A stretch of 64,000 nt of DNA from Pseudalkalibacillus sp. SCS-8 (lineage in GTDB: Bacteria; Bacillota; Bacilli; Bacillales; Fictibacillaceae). The notes beneath the pieces were generated by a model. The model did no database searches and was not told where the DNA came from. It saw nothing but the letters and a program-made list of their open reading frames with translations. Both the position numbers and the translations under genes were made by a program. Of this stretch, positions 18,948 to 27,800 are shown in pieces. The DNA is taken from positions 1,240,001 through 1,304,000 of the forward strand of contig NZ_CP143541.1 of assembly GCF_040126055.1 (NCBI RefSeq). The letters are read 5' to 3'. Position 1 is the stretch's first letter, and each line of letters starts with the position of its first letter.

Positions 18948-18977
18948 ATTATACAAATTGTCCGAGTCTGTTGTCAA
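18948..18977 (-). promoter_or_regulatory. SigmaA promoter of the terC riboswitch transcript
   Basis: Minus strand TTGACA (18977-18972), 18 bases, TATAAT (18953-18948): both hexamers are perfect. Transcription would begin about seven bases downstream, just before the aptamer. Confidence 0.88.
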
Positions 18978-19026
18978 TCAGGCAAATGTGTATACTACCG
19001 TTAGCGATACCCAAACAGGGTGCTTA

Positions 19027-21213
19027 TTAAACGCTTTCGTTGGAAAATTCGAGGGGGAGTAGGATTTCTACAATCGTGCCGACATTAAGTTTACTCATGA
19101 AAGTCAGTTTTCCATTGTGATGTTCGATGATCTTGTAACAGATCATCAAGCCTAAACCAGTGCCACGTTCTTTTGTCGTGTAGAACGGTTGTCCCAGCGT
19201 TTTCAGACGCTGTTCTTCAATTCCACAGCCTTCATCTTGAATGGTGATTTTCACCATATTATTCGAATCTTCAACTATGGAGATGTAGATATTACCACCT
19301 TGCTCCATCGATTCGATGGCATTTTTCAATAAATTGATGAATACCTGTTTCAGTTGACTGCTTTCTGCAAGTATCGATGCGGTATCCGTTGAATAGTCCT
19401 CATGGATATTGACATTATGCATGATCGCTTCCGAGTTTAGGAAAGAAACGACCTCTTGCAATAGCTGTGTCGGATTCGCTTTTGATAATGCTGAGTGCTG
19501 GGGCTTTGCAAGCATAAGAAACTCACCCACGATGCCATTGACCCGTTCAAGCTCATCCAGCATAATCGTGCAATAATCATCATAACGATTATCAGTTATG
19601 GATTGGATCAATTGGATGAAGCCTTTTAAGGAAGTAAGTGGATTTCGAATTTCGTGCGCGATTCCTGCCGCAAGTTCCCCTAGGACAGATAACTTATCGG
19701 AACGGATCATCAATTCATCCAGCTTTTTTTGTTGCGTGATATCTTTAATGACGAGTACTGTACCATTGCGTTCTTCGTCTTCCAATATGGGTGTGATGGT
19801 GATATCCGCAAGAATCGGCTGTTCTTCCTTTCGTTGAATCCATTGGTTCCGTTCTTTATAGACCGCCCAGTTTTTCGTAGAATCATCAAATTTATCTAAT
19901 TTCTTCGATGGATTGAAAAGGAGGGAAACAGGTTGTCCAATCAACTCTTCCTTCTCATAACCGAGTAGGTCGAGAGCTGCGAGATTTGCGAAGTTGATTG
20001 TAAGATCGCTTGTGATACTTAGTATGCCATCTCCGGCAGTATTAAGGATCATTTCGTTCTGTTGACTGATCCGTTTTACTTCTTTTTCGATTTTTTTCCG
20101 TTCACTGATGTTAGACAGCATGACGAGAATTCCTTTTTCCCCTTCAAAATGAATCGGCATTGCAGTCATTTCCACGTCAATTTGTTTGTCATCCAAACGT
20201 AAGATTTTTCCTTCTCTCCGTTTATAATGGAATTCAAGATTTTCTAGAGTCTCTTCGAGAGTAGCGATGCAATCATGATATTGTTCAGGGATCAGTGTCC
20301 ATTTCGACCGTCCAATCAGTTCATTCCTGTCCCTAGCTTGAAACAGTTTGACGAATGCTGGATTTGTATATCTCAACTGATCATTAACATTAACGGCGAT
20401 GGCAATAGGCGAGTTTTCAACAAGATTCCGATACCGCTCTTCACTTTGTTCAAGTGCAGCACGATATTCCAATTGTTCGGTAATATTTCGAGCGATGCCA
20501 TATACTCCTTTGATTTTTCCTTGTACGACAATCGGAACAGCCGTCACTCTCAATTCAATCCGCTCGTCTCTTGCATTCATGATTGCACTCCTGAATGTAA
20601 GTGATTCTCCTTGCATGACTCTATGGAAGTTTGTAATTGCGTTAGCCTTGTAGTCAGGGGTGATATAAGGGAGGAAAGTACTCTTTTTCATTTGATTTTC
20701 ACTATGACCGGTCATGATTTCCCCTGCTTCATTTACACTCGTAAAATAGCCATTGCTGTCCAGGGAGAAAATGGGGTCAGGGTTATACGTAAAGAACGAT
20801 TTAAGATGCTCCCGATTCATTTCGAGATCATTCTCTTTCTCTTTCCGGTCCTGTATATCAATGCAGGTGCCAATGACTTGGACAACTTCTCCATTTTCAC
20901 GCACAGGACTTAACGTAACAATATAGGACACATTCCGGTCGAATCCTTCATAAGAGAAAGCTTCACCGCCCCATGCGCGTTCATAAAGCTTCCCTTTTGC
21001 ATTAGCAGACTTTTGTGGCATGAAGGCTTTCAATTCATTTCCAACAATCTGCTCTGTAGTCAAGTTCATCTTTTTAAGTAGTTTTCCTTCACAAAATGTA
21101 TGGATGAAACGACCGTCGTCCGTCTTATGGAAGGTGAAAATCATACCGTTCACATTTTGAATGATATTTTGCAGATACTCTTTTGTGATTCCTTCTATGA
21201 GTGGTGTATCCAT
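19027..21213 (-). CDS. Multi-PAS sensor histidine kinase (sporulation-kinase-like)
   Basis: A 728-residue cytosolic kinase without membrane segments. Four PAS modules are visible: about 10-130 (ending VIGTCIDIQDRK), 135-250 (NPDPIFSLDSNGYFTSVNEAGE), 255-375 (ENSPIAIAVNVNDQLRYTNPAF) and 380-500 (ILNTAGDGILSITSDLTINFANLAAL). The phosphoacceptor domain has GELAAGIAHEIRNPLTSLKGFIQLI with the His, and the ATPase domain ends with DEGCGIEEQ and KERGTGLGLMICYKIIEHHNG. The HEIRNPLTSLKGF box is that of KinA-KinE, which feed the Spo0F phosphorelay. It is an orphan with no neighbouring regulator, as expected for such kinases. Which Kin it matches is not clear. Confidence 0.88.
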   Translation of the reverse strand: MDTPLIEGITKEYLQNIIQNVNGMIFTFHKTDDGRFIHTFCEGKLLKKMNLTTEQIVGNELKAFMPQKSANAKGKLYERAWGGEAFSYEGFDRNVSYIVTLSPVRENGEVVQVIGTCIDIQDRKEKENDLEMNREHLKSFFTYNPDPIFSLDSNGYFTSVNEAGEIMTGHSENQMKKSTFLPYITPDYKANAITNFHRVMQGESLTFRSAIMNARDERIELRVTAVPIVVQGKIKGVYGIARNITEQLEYRAALEQSEERYRNLVENSPIAIAVNVNDQLRYTNPAFVKLFQARDRNELIGRSKWTLIPEQYHDCIATLEETLENLEFHYKRREGKILRLDDKQIDVEMTAMPIHFEGEKGILVMLSNISERKKIEKEVKRISQQNEMILNTAGDGILSITSDLTINFANLAALDLLGYEKEELIGQPVSLLFNPSKKLDKFDDSTKNWAVYKERNQWIQRKEEQPILADITITPILEDEERNGTVLVIKDITQQKKLDELMIRSDKLSVLGELAAGIAHEIRNPLTSLKGFIQLIQSITDNRYDDYCTIMLDELERVNGIVGEFLMLAKPQHSALSKANPTQLLQEVVSFLNSEAIMHNVNIHEDYSTDTASILAESSQLKQVFINLLKNAIESMEQGGNIYISIVEDSNNMVKITIQDEGCGIEEQRLKTLGQPFYTTKERGTGLGLMICYKIIEHHNGKLTFMSKLNVGTIVEILLPLEFSNESV

Positions 21214-21250
21214 CCTTTCCCCCCTCTAGTTCATTATCAGCTATAGTAAA

Positions 21251-21278
21251 ACTTCAATGTGTATCGCCGAAATCCTTT
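21251..21278 (-). promoter_or_regulatory. Candidate SigmaH promoter of the kinase gene
   Basis: Minus strand AAAGGATTT (21278-21270) matches the SigmaH -35 consensus RWAGGAxxT; 13 bases later TGAAGT (21256-21251) resembles the -10 HGAAT with one mismatch. B. subtilis kinA has a SigmaH promoter, which makes the match attractive but not conclusive. Confidence 0.35.
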
Positions 21279-21342
21279 TTAAATATTGTAGATATAAAAG
21301 TGATGGACTTTCAGTAAGATTTCTTACATTTAGATGAGATAT

Positions 21343-21384
21343 AAAAAGAACTGATTCATCACGTGATGATCAGTTCTTTTTTTT
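21343..21384 (-). terminator. Terminator of the O-methyltransferase unit
   Basis: AAGAACTGAT (21347-21356) pairs with ATCAGTTCTT (21369-21378), with an internal CATCACGTGATG palindrome. A and T runs flank both sides. Confidence 0.85.
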
Positions 21385-21389
21385 GATCT

Positions 21390-22016
21390 TTATTTGACTC
21401 TTGCGATCGTCAGGCCGTCACCGATTGGAATCAACAAACTTTCAAGTCTTGGATCTTCAGCGACCTTTTGGTTATAAGCTTGTAAAGCTCGCGTGTCTTT
21501 ATCAGTCGTTGCTTCATTTAGAACTTCGCCACTCCACAGCGTATTGTCAGCTGTGATGATTGAACCAGGCTTTGAGAGTTTTATGCAAAGATCCAAATAA
21601 TGGACGTAATTTTCTTTGTCTGCATCAATGAAGAAGAAGTCAAACTCGGTATTTTCTTTTTCAAGTTCTTTCAACGATTGGAGAGCCGGCCCGGTTTTCA
21701 TTTCAACGCGGCCGTTGAAACCCGCCTCCTCGATGTGCTTTTTGGCCACTTTTGCATAAATTTCTTCCAGTTCCAATGAGGTCAAGCTTCCTTCTTCATT
21801 TCCACGGAGAAGACAAATTCCGCTGTAGCCTCCTAAGGCACCAATTTCCAGCATCTTTTTCGCGCCTGACATTTTGACAAGTAAAGTTAGTAATTTACCA
21901 GTCTCTGGAGATACAGAGATTGTAGGCATTCCGATTTCTATCATTTTATTTGTTATGTGGCCATATTCTTTGTCATCGGGAGTGAACAAGCTTTGAATAT
22001 ACGTTTCCACTTTCAT
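21390..22016 (-). CDS. Class I SAM-dependent O-methyltransferase (YrrM/caffeoyl-CoA type)
   Basis: A 208-residue methyltransferase. The SAM-binding loop is MLEIGALGGYSGICLL, the acidic ribose ligand lies in LTSLELEEIYAKVAKK, and metal/substrate residues sit in DFFFIDADKENYVHYLDL and TADNTLWSGEV. The family methylates catechol-type hydroxyls using a divalent metal, and the Bacillus member YrrM (TrmR) modifies wobble 5-hydroxyuridine in tRNA. This copy could be either; sequence alone does not decide. ATG follows AAGGAGG. It is read together with, and 21 bases after, the small membrane protein gene. Confidence 0.85.
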   Translation of the reverse strand: MKVETYIQSLFTPDDKEYGHITNKMIEIGMPTISVSPETGKLLTLLVKMSGAKKMLEIGALGGYSGICLLRGNEEGSLTSLELEEIYAKVAKKHIEEAGFNGRVEMKTGPALQSLKELEKENTEFDFFFIDADKENYVHYLDLCIKLSKPGSIITADNTLWSGEVLNEATTDKDTRALQAYNQKVAEDPRLESLLIPIGDGLTIARVK

Positions 22017-22037
22017 CGATTATAACCTCCTTGATAC

Positions 22038-22469
22038 TTATTCTTCAGATGGTCTTCTAACTTCTATACTATTTATAATGGTGAAACCTAAAACGATTCC
22101 AGAAAGAAAATGCAGTCGATCATTGCCAAATAACAAATCAGCGAAACCTAAAACATCGCCCCAGGCGAGAAGGGTGAAGTAATAAGCAGGAAAAAGCAGG
22201 ATCAATAGCGAAGGAATGCCGAAAATAATCAACTTCCGCCAATTCAGGTGCCATGAATTCCGATTCCTGAGAGATTGGATATGTAAAGGGATTGCCATTA
22301 AAATACCGATGACGATCGGAAACAGAATGGAATAGTAAAATACAGGTGTAAGTAAGAAGTGCTTCTCTGCACGGATTTGAATCTGGGATTCCAATTGAAA
22401 TCCCAACATGATTAGCACGCCATAACCAAATAAAAACAGAAGGTAACGGAGAGAGGAATGATTCTTCAT
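22038..22469 (-). CDS. Small membrane protein of unknown function, four helices
   Basis: I do not recognise the family. The 143 residues contain four hydrophobic stretches: YLLFLFGYGVLIMLGF, TPVFYYSILFPIVIGILMAI, KLIIFGIPSLLILLFPAYYF and LHFLSGIVLGFTII. Charged loops (QSLRNRNSWHLNWRK) lie between the second and third. GGAGG precedes the ATG. It lies just upstream of the O-methyltransferase gene on the same strand, so the two may be co-transcribed. Confidence 0.75.
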   Translation of the reverse strand: MKNHSSLRYLLFLFGYGVLIMLGFQLESQIQIRAEKHFLLTPVFYYSILFPIVIGILMAIPLHIQSLRNRNSWHLNWRKLIIFGIPSLLILLFPAYYFTLLAWGDVLGFADLLFGNDRLHFLSGIVLGFTIINSIEVRRPSEE

Positions 22470-22554
22470 AAGCTGACCTCCAAATTATTCTCACAACATT
22501 ATTCGTAACGACTTGTAATCTTCTAACCTCGTTCACTTTTAAGGAGATGATCGC

Positions 22555-23100
22555 ATGATTGAGAAAGGACCGTTTTATATACGACCATTGCAAGAGACAG
22601 ATATCCCTTATATGACAAAATGGTTGAGTGATCCGGAAGTACTTGAGTGGTACGAAGGCCGAGATCAGGCTCACGATGCTGAGCGGGTCAAACAACATTT
22701 CTTTTCAGGGGCTGATGAACGTGTAAATAGGAATCTCATTCTTCTAGAAGATACTCCTATCGGTTATGTTCAATATTACCCCTTATCTGAAAAAGAAAAA
22801 AGGCTTTATGGATATATTGATGAGGAACCTATTTTCGGGATGGACCAATTCATTGGCGAATTGAAGTATCAAAACAAAGGAATCGGCTCGTCGTTCATCC
22901 TCTTAATCGTTGATTTCCTATTCGAGGAATGGGGGGCAAAAAAAGTTGTAATGGACCCGAGGAAACGGAATGAACGGGCTCTACGTTGCTACGAAAAATG
23001 CGGATTCAGACGAGTGAAAGAATTGAAAGCGCATGAAAAGCATGAAGGGAAATGGGAGGATTGCATTCTAATGGAGAAGACGAGAATTATAAACCTATAA
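22555..23100 (+). CDS. GNAT-family N-acetyltransferase (AAC(6')-like)
   Basis: A 181-residue GNAT enzyme resembling the aminoglycoside 6'-acetyltransferase and RimJ group: IRPLQETDIPYMTKWLSDPEVLEWYEG at the start, PIGYVQYYPL for strand 4, the acetyl-CoA loop KYQNKGIGSSFILLIVDF (Q-x-x-G-I-G form) and RKRNERALRCYEKCGFRRVKE at the end. The natural substrate may be an aminoglycoside, a peptide or a metabolite. ATG lies behind AAGGAGATG. Read divergently from the small membrane protein gene. Confidence 0.83.
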   Translation: MIEKGPFYIRPLQETDIPYMTKWLSDPEVLEWYEGRDQAHDAERVKQHFFSGADERVNRNLILLEDTPIGYVQYYPLSEKEKRLYGYIDEEPIFGMDQFIGELKYQNKGIGSSFILLIVDFLFEEWGAKKVVMDPRKRNERALRCYEKCGFRRVKELKAHEKHEGKWEDCILMEKTRIINL

Positions 23101-23165
23101 AAGGGTTGCATCATTTTACCATTTATGTAAAATGGTCATACGTTCATGATTTAGGGGGATGGGGA

Positions 23166-23954
23166 ATGATACGTTTATTAACAGAGCAAGATCATGCGAA
23201 TGTCATGGAATTCCTAAGTGAGGAACCAGCATTGAACCTTTTTATAATCGGAGATATTGAGAACTTTGGTTACGAGACGTCGTTTCAACAACTATGGGGA
23301 GAATGGATTGGGGACGAATTGAATGCCGTATTACTACGTTACAATGAAAATTTCCTCCCATATTCAAGAGGCAAGTTCAATGTACATGGATTTGCAGAAA
23401 TCATGAAGAAGCATGAGCAATTTCAGATCCTTTCTGGAAAGGAAGAGATCGTCAACCAGTTTGAAGGACTCCTCCCAGTCGGAAAGAAAAGGAGCATGTA
23501 TTTCGCTGAACTTGTTGATAACAAGTCTCTTGAGAACGATATGGACCGTTCTGAAATCCAGGTAGCGGATGAGAACGACGTTGATAAAATTCTCTCATTA
23601 AGAACGTCGATTGAGGAATTTTCCGACTCTGTATCTTCACGTGAAGGGCTTATTCAAGCTATCCGATCAGGAAGTGGACGTACATATTTTATGACTGAGG
23701 ACGACAAAGCGATTGCAAGTGTCTCCACCACTGCTGAAAATTCACTTTCTGCGATGGTCATCGGTGTGTGCACAGCAGCTTCGCACCGGAATCGAGGTCT
23801 AGCATCCAAGTGTTTGAGCATGCTCTGCCATGATCTTTTAGAAGAAGAGAAATCGCTTTGTCTCTTCTATGATAATCCGGCTGCAGGATCCATTTACAAA
23901 CGTCTCGGTTTTCATGAAATCGGTCGGTGGACGATGTGGCACAAAGCTGTATAA
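23166..23954 (+). CDS. GNAT-family N-acetyltransferase, two-part
   Basis: A 262-residue protein with an N-terminal degenerate acetyltransferase-like half (RLLTEQDHANVMEFLSEEPALNLFIIGDIENFG) and a C-terminal catalytic GNAT domain (about 125-262) with IGVCTAASHRNRGLASKCL for CoA binding and LFYDNPAAGSIYKRLGFHEIG. This layout is known from uncharacterised Bacillus acetyltransferases. The ATG at 23166 behind AGGGGGATGGGG is chosen; an open frame from 23052 overlaps the previous gene. Sixty-five bases separate the two GNAT genes, including ACCATTT/AAATGGT around 23119-23135. Confidence 0.8.
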   Translation: MIRLLTEQDHANVMEFLSEEPALNLFIIGDIENFGYETSFQQLWGEWIGDELNAVLLRYNENFLPYSRGKFNVHGFAEIMKKHEQFQILSGKEEIVNQFEGLLPVGKKRSMYFAELVDNKSLENDMDRSEIQVADENDVDKILSLRTSIEEFSDSVSSREGLIQAIRSGSGRTYFMTEDDKAIASVSTTAENSLSAMVIGVCTAASHRNRGLASKCLSMLCHDLLEEEKSLCLFYDNPAAGSIYKRLGFHEIGRWTMWHKAV

Positions 23955-23975
23955 TATGCAAAGTTCTCTTCATAT

Positions 23976-24026
23976 AAGGGTGCCCTAACATCATCTAGTC
24001 AGATGCTTAGGGTCACCCTTTTTTCT
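23976..24026 (+). terminator. Rho-independent terminator of the GNAT genes
   Basis: AAGGGTG...CCCTAA pairs with TTAGGGT...CACCCTT, followed by six T. Confidence 0.9.
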
Positions 24027-24073
24027 GTCTTATCTCATGCTCTCCTACGGTTAATGTTACCAAATTAATTTCG

Positions 24074-24103
24074 TTGCATACAGAACGAATGTTCGTATAT
24101 ACT
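24074..24103 (+). promoter_or_regulatory. SOS promoter: LexA (DinR) box between -35 and -10
   Basis: TTGCAT (24074-24079), 18 bases, TATACT (24098-24103). Between them lies GAACGAATGTTC (24083-24094), which with its flanks matches the Bacillus consensus CGAACRNRYGTTCG at all but the first base. A repressor bound here would block polymerase, so the genes downstream are expected to be induced by DNA damage. Confidence 0.82.
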
Positions 24104-24124
24104 AATTTTAAGGGAGGGAACAGC

Positions 24125-24355
24125 ATGAGGAGAATGTTGATCAGAGCACTGGAACATAAAAAACCGATTGAAATCGTTTATTTGTCAGCTGATGAGACCA
24201 TCACCCAACGAGTTGTCTGGCTGTCATCCATGACAGAAAAGACTGTGACCGGGTATTGTTCAATGAGGAAACAGACCCGTTCGTTCTGTGTTGATCGAAT
24301 TCTCTCATGCCGTATTCTACCTATATCACGTGGCAATTCGCATACTGCCGGCTAA
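24125..24355 (+). CDS. Small WYL-like protein under a LexA box
   Basis: A 76-residue protein, RMLIRALEHKKPIEIVYLSADETITQR followed by VVWLSSMTEKTVTGYCSMRKQTRSFCVDRILS. The pattern resembles the core of WYL domains, which sense nucleic-acid ligands, but without a DNA-binding domain. I assign the resemblance by eye only. ATG at 24125 follows AAGGGAGGGA; a frame from 24074 would begin inside the promoter. It is the first gene after the SOS promoter and is followed by yhjD after 14 bases, so both should share the damage response. Confidence 0.6.
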   Translation: MRRMLIRALEHKKPIEIVYLSADETITQRVVWLSSMTEKTVTGYCSMRKQTRSFCVDRILSCRILPISRGNSHTAG

Positions 24356-24369
24356 GGAGGGAGGATCTC

Positions 24370-24750
24370 ATGTATGCAACAAAGGAAGAGAATCAGCTTA
24401 TTGACAGATTCATCCTTTATCCGATGCTCCTTACGATCTTGAATCGGGACTTGTTGATTTTTCAAAAAGCACCACTCAAGTTTACACAGCCCTACGTGCT
24501 TTGGATTGAAGCGAAGATGAGGGAGATCACACAAGAGCTCCACCGAACAAGAATCGAAATGAAAAAACGAAATATCAAGGTGACCTTCCATCGGTATCAT
24601 GAAGACACTTCTGAATACAATGTTTTCGTTCGCGGCTATCATGAAATCATCAAATATTCCAATTTCCACCTCCGTAATCAAGCTGAATTGTCCCTGCAAA
24701 AATTATTTTTAGGCCTCAATTGGCAAGAGCGAAACACCAAAAGCTCCTAA
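24370..24750 (+). CDS. yhjD: YhjD-family protein of unknown function
   Basis: A 126-residue soluble protein resembling B. subtilis YhjD, encoded not far from addAB there also. It begins MYATKEENQLIDRFILYPMLLTILNRDLLIF and continues with KAPLKFTQPYVLWIEAKM and RYHEDTSEYNVFVRGYHE. No catalytic motif is visible. The ATG at 24370 follows AAGGAGGGAGG. It is probably read from the LexA-boxed promoter with the preceding WYL-like gene and lies 100 bases before addB; no terminator is seen between them. Confidence 0.65.
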   Translation: MYATKEENQLIDRFILYPMLLTILNRDLLIFQKAPLKFTQPYVLWIEAKMREITQELHRTRIEMKKRNIKVTFHRYHEDTSEYNVFVRGYHEIIKYSNFHLRNQAELSLQKLFLGLNWQERNTKSS

Positions 24751-24850
24751 AGTGAATTATCAATACTTGCCAACATTCATAAACTACAAAATCACATGAA
24801 AAAATGAGATAATAAAGAATACGATTTTTGAGACGGAAAGGGGAATGGAT

Positions 24851-27800
24851 ATGTCGGTCCGATTCATGGTCGGAAGATCCGGTACAGGTAAGACTACGGT
24901 CTGTCTTGATGAAATCAGACAAGAACTACATAACGCTCCAACGGGCAAACCCATTGTTATGCTCGTGCCTGATCAAATGACCTTTCAAATGGAATACGAG
25001 CTAGCGAAAACACCTGGACTTGGCGGAATGATTCGTGCACAGGTGTTTAGTTTTTCCCGCCTCGCATTGAAAGTGTTGCAAGAGACCGGAGGGTTGACCC
25101 GGTATCATGTAAATTCAACCGGGATGAACATGTTGCTCAGGAAAGTTGTTGAAAAGCTGAAAAATGAACTGGTCATTTTTCATAAATCATCTGAGCAGAA
25201 TGGATTTTATGAATTGCTTGAAGAGATGATCAAGGAATTCAAGAGGTATTGTTTAGGTGCTGGCGATCTTGAACAATTGGAAAATAAATTGCTTGATGAA
25301 TCCGATGACAGAAGTCTATTGAAGGACAAGCTGCACGATTTACATATCATTTATCATGAGTTGGACAAGATCCTAGTCAACCAATATGTCGATTCCGAGG
25401 ACTATCTTCGTCTGCTGGAAGAAAAGATGCCATCTTCCACATTCTTCGAGGATTGTGACGTATGGATCGATGGCTTCCATAGTTATACGCCACAAGAAAT
25501 CGGTGTCATACGGGCGCTGATGAAAAAGGCGGATCGTATGACGCTTACGCTCACGATGGACGAGCCAACCGAACATCAACCATCTGACTTGGATTTATTC
25601 AGGATGACACACACCACCTATCATAAAATAAAAGAAATTGCGATGGAGGAAGGAGTGGAAATAGAACCGCTGCATGTCCTCGAACATACATATCGATTTG
25701 ACCACTCCCCATCCATCAGGCATTTGGAAAACTATTATCATGAACGTCCGGTCATTCCTTACTATGGTGAATCATCTGTTCAAATAAGCGGTGCTGTCAA
25801 TCGGCGTGCTGAAGTTGAAGGGGTAGCAAGGGACATACAAGAGCTCGTACATAAATCAGGCTACCGCTATCGGGACATTGCAATACTCGTTCGCGATGCT
25901 TCAACCTATTCCGATTTGTTGGAGACGCTATTCGAAGATTACGAGATTCCTTATTTCCTTGACCAAAAGCGATCCATGCTTCACCACCCTTTAATTGAAT
26001 GCATCCGTTCAAGTCTTGACGTCGTCCTGCAAAATTGGCGCTACGATGCAGTCTTTCGTTGTGTGAAAACGGATTTGTTATTTGATGATGAGAAATGGAA
26101 TACGAAAGAACTTAGGGAACGCGTGGATCAGCTTGAAAATCATGTACTGGCTCATGGAATCCATGGAAAGAAGCGATGGACGAGTCGTGAAAACTGGGTT
26201 TATCGGAAATTCAGTTCCCTCGATGCTGCCATAGGAACACAAACAGATGCCGAGCTTGAAAAAGAACAATTGATTAATCGTGCACGACAAATGATTGCGG
26301 ATCCTTTAGCCCGATTGGAACGGGACCTGAGGGAGGCGAAAAATGGAAAGGAGCTATGCGAAGCCCTTTACCTCTATTTGGAATACCTGCAAGTTCCTCG
26401 TAAGCTGGAAAGCTGGCGCTTGAAGGCAGAAGAAAATGGTGAATTGAGCTTGGCGAGAGAGCATGATCAGGTTTGGAAGGCAGTCGTTGACTTGATGGAA
26501 CAGATGGTCGAAATCGTAGGTGATGAACCGTTAAGCCTCGAGTTATTCAATAAGATGCTGGATACAGGCCTGGAGTCGATGCGCTTCGCACTCGTCCCGC
26601 CATCCATTGATCAGGTCCTTATCGGAAGTCTTGATCGATCTCGGTTTTATGATGTCAAATGCAGTTTCATCATTGGCGTGAATGATGGTGTTTTACCTGC
26701 GAAGCCATCCGAGGATGGCATATTCTCTGAGGATGATCGTGAGGCGTTGAAAACACTCGGGGTGGAAATGGCACCGACAGCAAGGGAAAATCTACTCGAT
26801 GAAAATTTCTTGATTTACATGGCTCTCTCTAGTGCATCGGATTACTTGTACATTTCGTATCCATTAGCTGACGAAGAAGGGAAGGGGCTTGTCCCATCCA
26901 TTCTTATCAATCAATTGAAAGAGTTGTTTCCAGAGCAGAATGAAAGACTGCTCATGCAGGAACCGAATGAAAGTGAGGAAGCGATTGAACGTTTCATCGC
27001 ACGTCCTGGAAGAACCTTATCGTTCTTGACGAACCAGTTGCGCCATTGGCAGAAAGGGTATCCAATCTCAGCGGAATGGTGGCATGTATACAATTGGTTC
27101 GTGGATGACACCGGCTGGTCGAAAACAGCAGAACGGACAATACACAGTCTCTTTTATGAAAACAAGGCACAAAAGCTTACTGGTAAAACGAGTAAGGAAT
27201 TGTACGGAGACCAGTTGAAAACGAGTGTATCCAGGATGGAAAGGCATCAGTCCTGTCCATTTTCCCATTTTGCAAGCTACGGACTCAAACTGGAAGAAAG
27301 ACAATTGTTCCGCCTTGAAGCACCAGACATCGGACAGCTATTTCATGCTGCATTGAAAGAAATGGCGGATATCTTGAAGCAAAGAAGAATGGACTGGAGG
27401 GAGTTGTCTGCATCCGACTGCTATCGGATTGCAGGGGAAGTGGTTGAAAAGCTCGCTCCACGATTACAAAGCCAAATCCTTCTCAGTTCCAACCGCTATC
27501 AGTATATTAAGCGAAAACTGAAAAATGTCGTAGGGCGAGCCTCTTATGCTCTTAGTGAACAAGCTAAAGCGAGTGGGTTCTCTCCTGTCGGGCTTGAACT
27601 TGGATTCGGCATGAATGAACGTATCCCTGCTTTGAAGTACAAGCTGCAGGATGGTACGACGATGGAAGTGGTTGGACGGATTGACCGAGTCGATGCCGCA
27701 ACGAAAGATGATGACCTGCTTCTAAGAGTGATTGATTATAAATCGAGTCAGAGAGGGTTGAACCTGTCTGAGGTCTATTATGGAATCGCTTTGCAGATGC

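Noticed and set aside
18744..18977. A 78-residue N-terminal extension of TerC
   Set aside because: The stretch begins at the -35 box of a perfect promoter and contains the riboswitch and its terminator.
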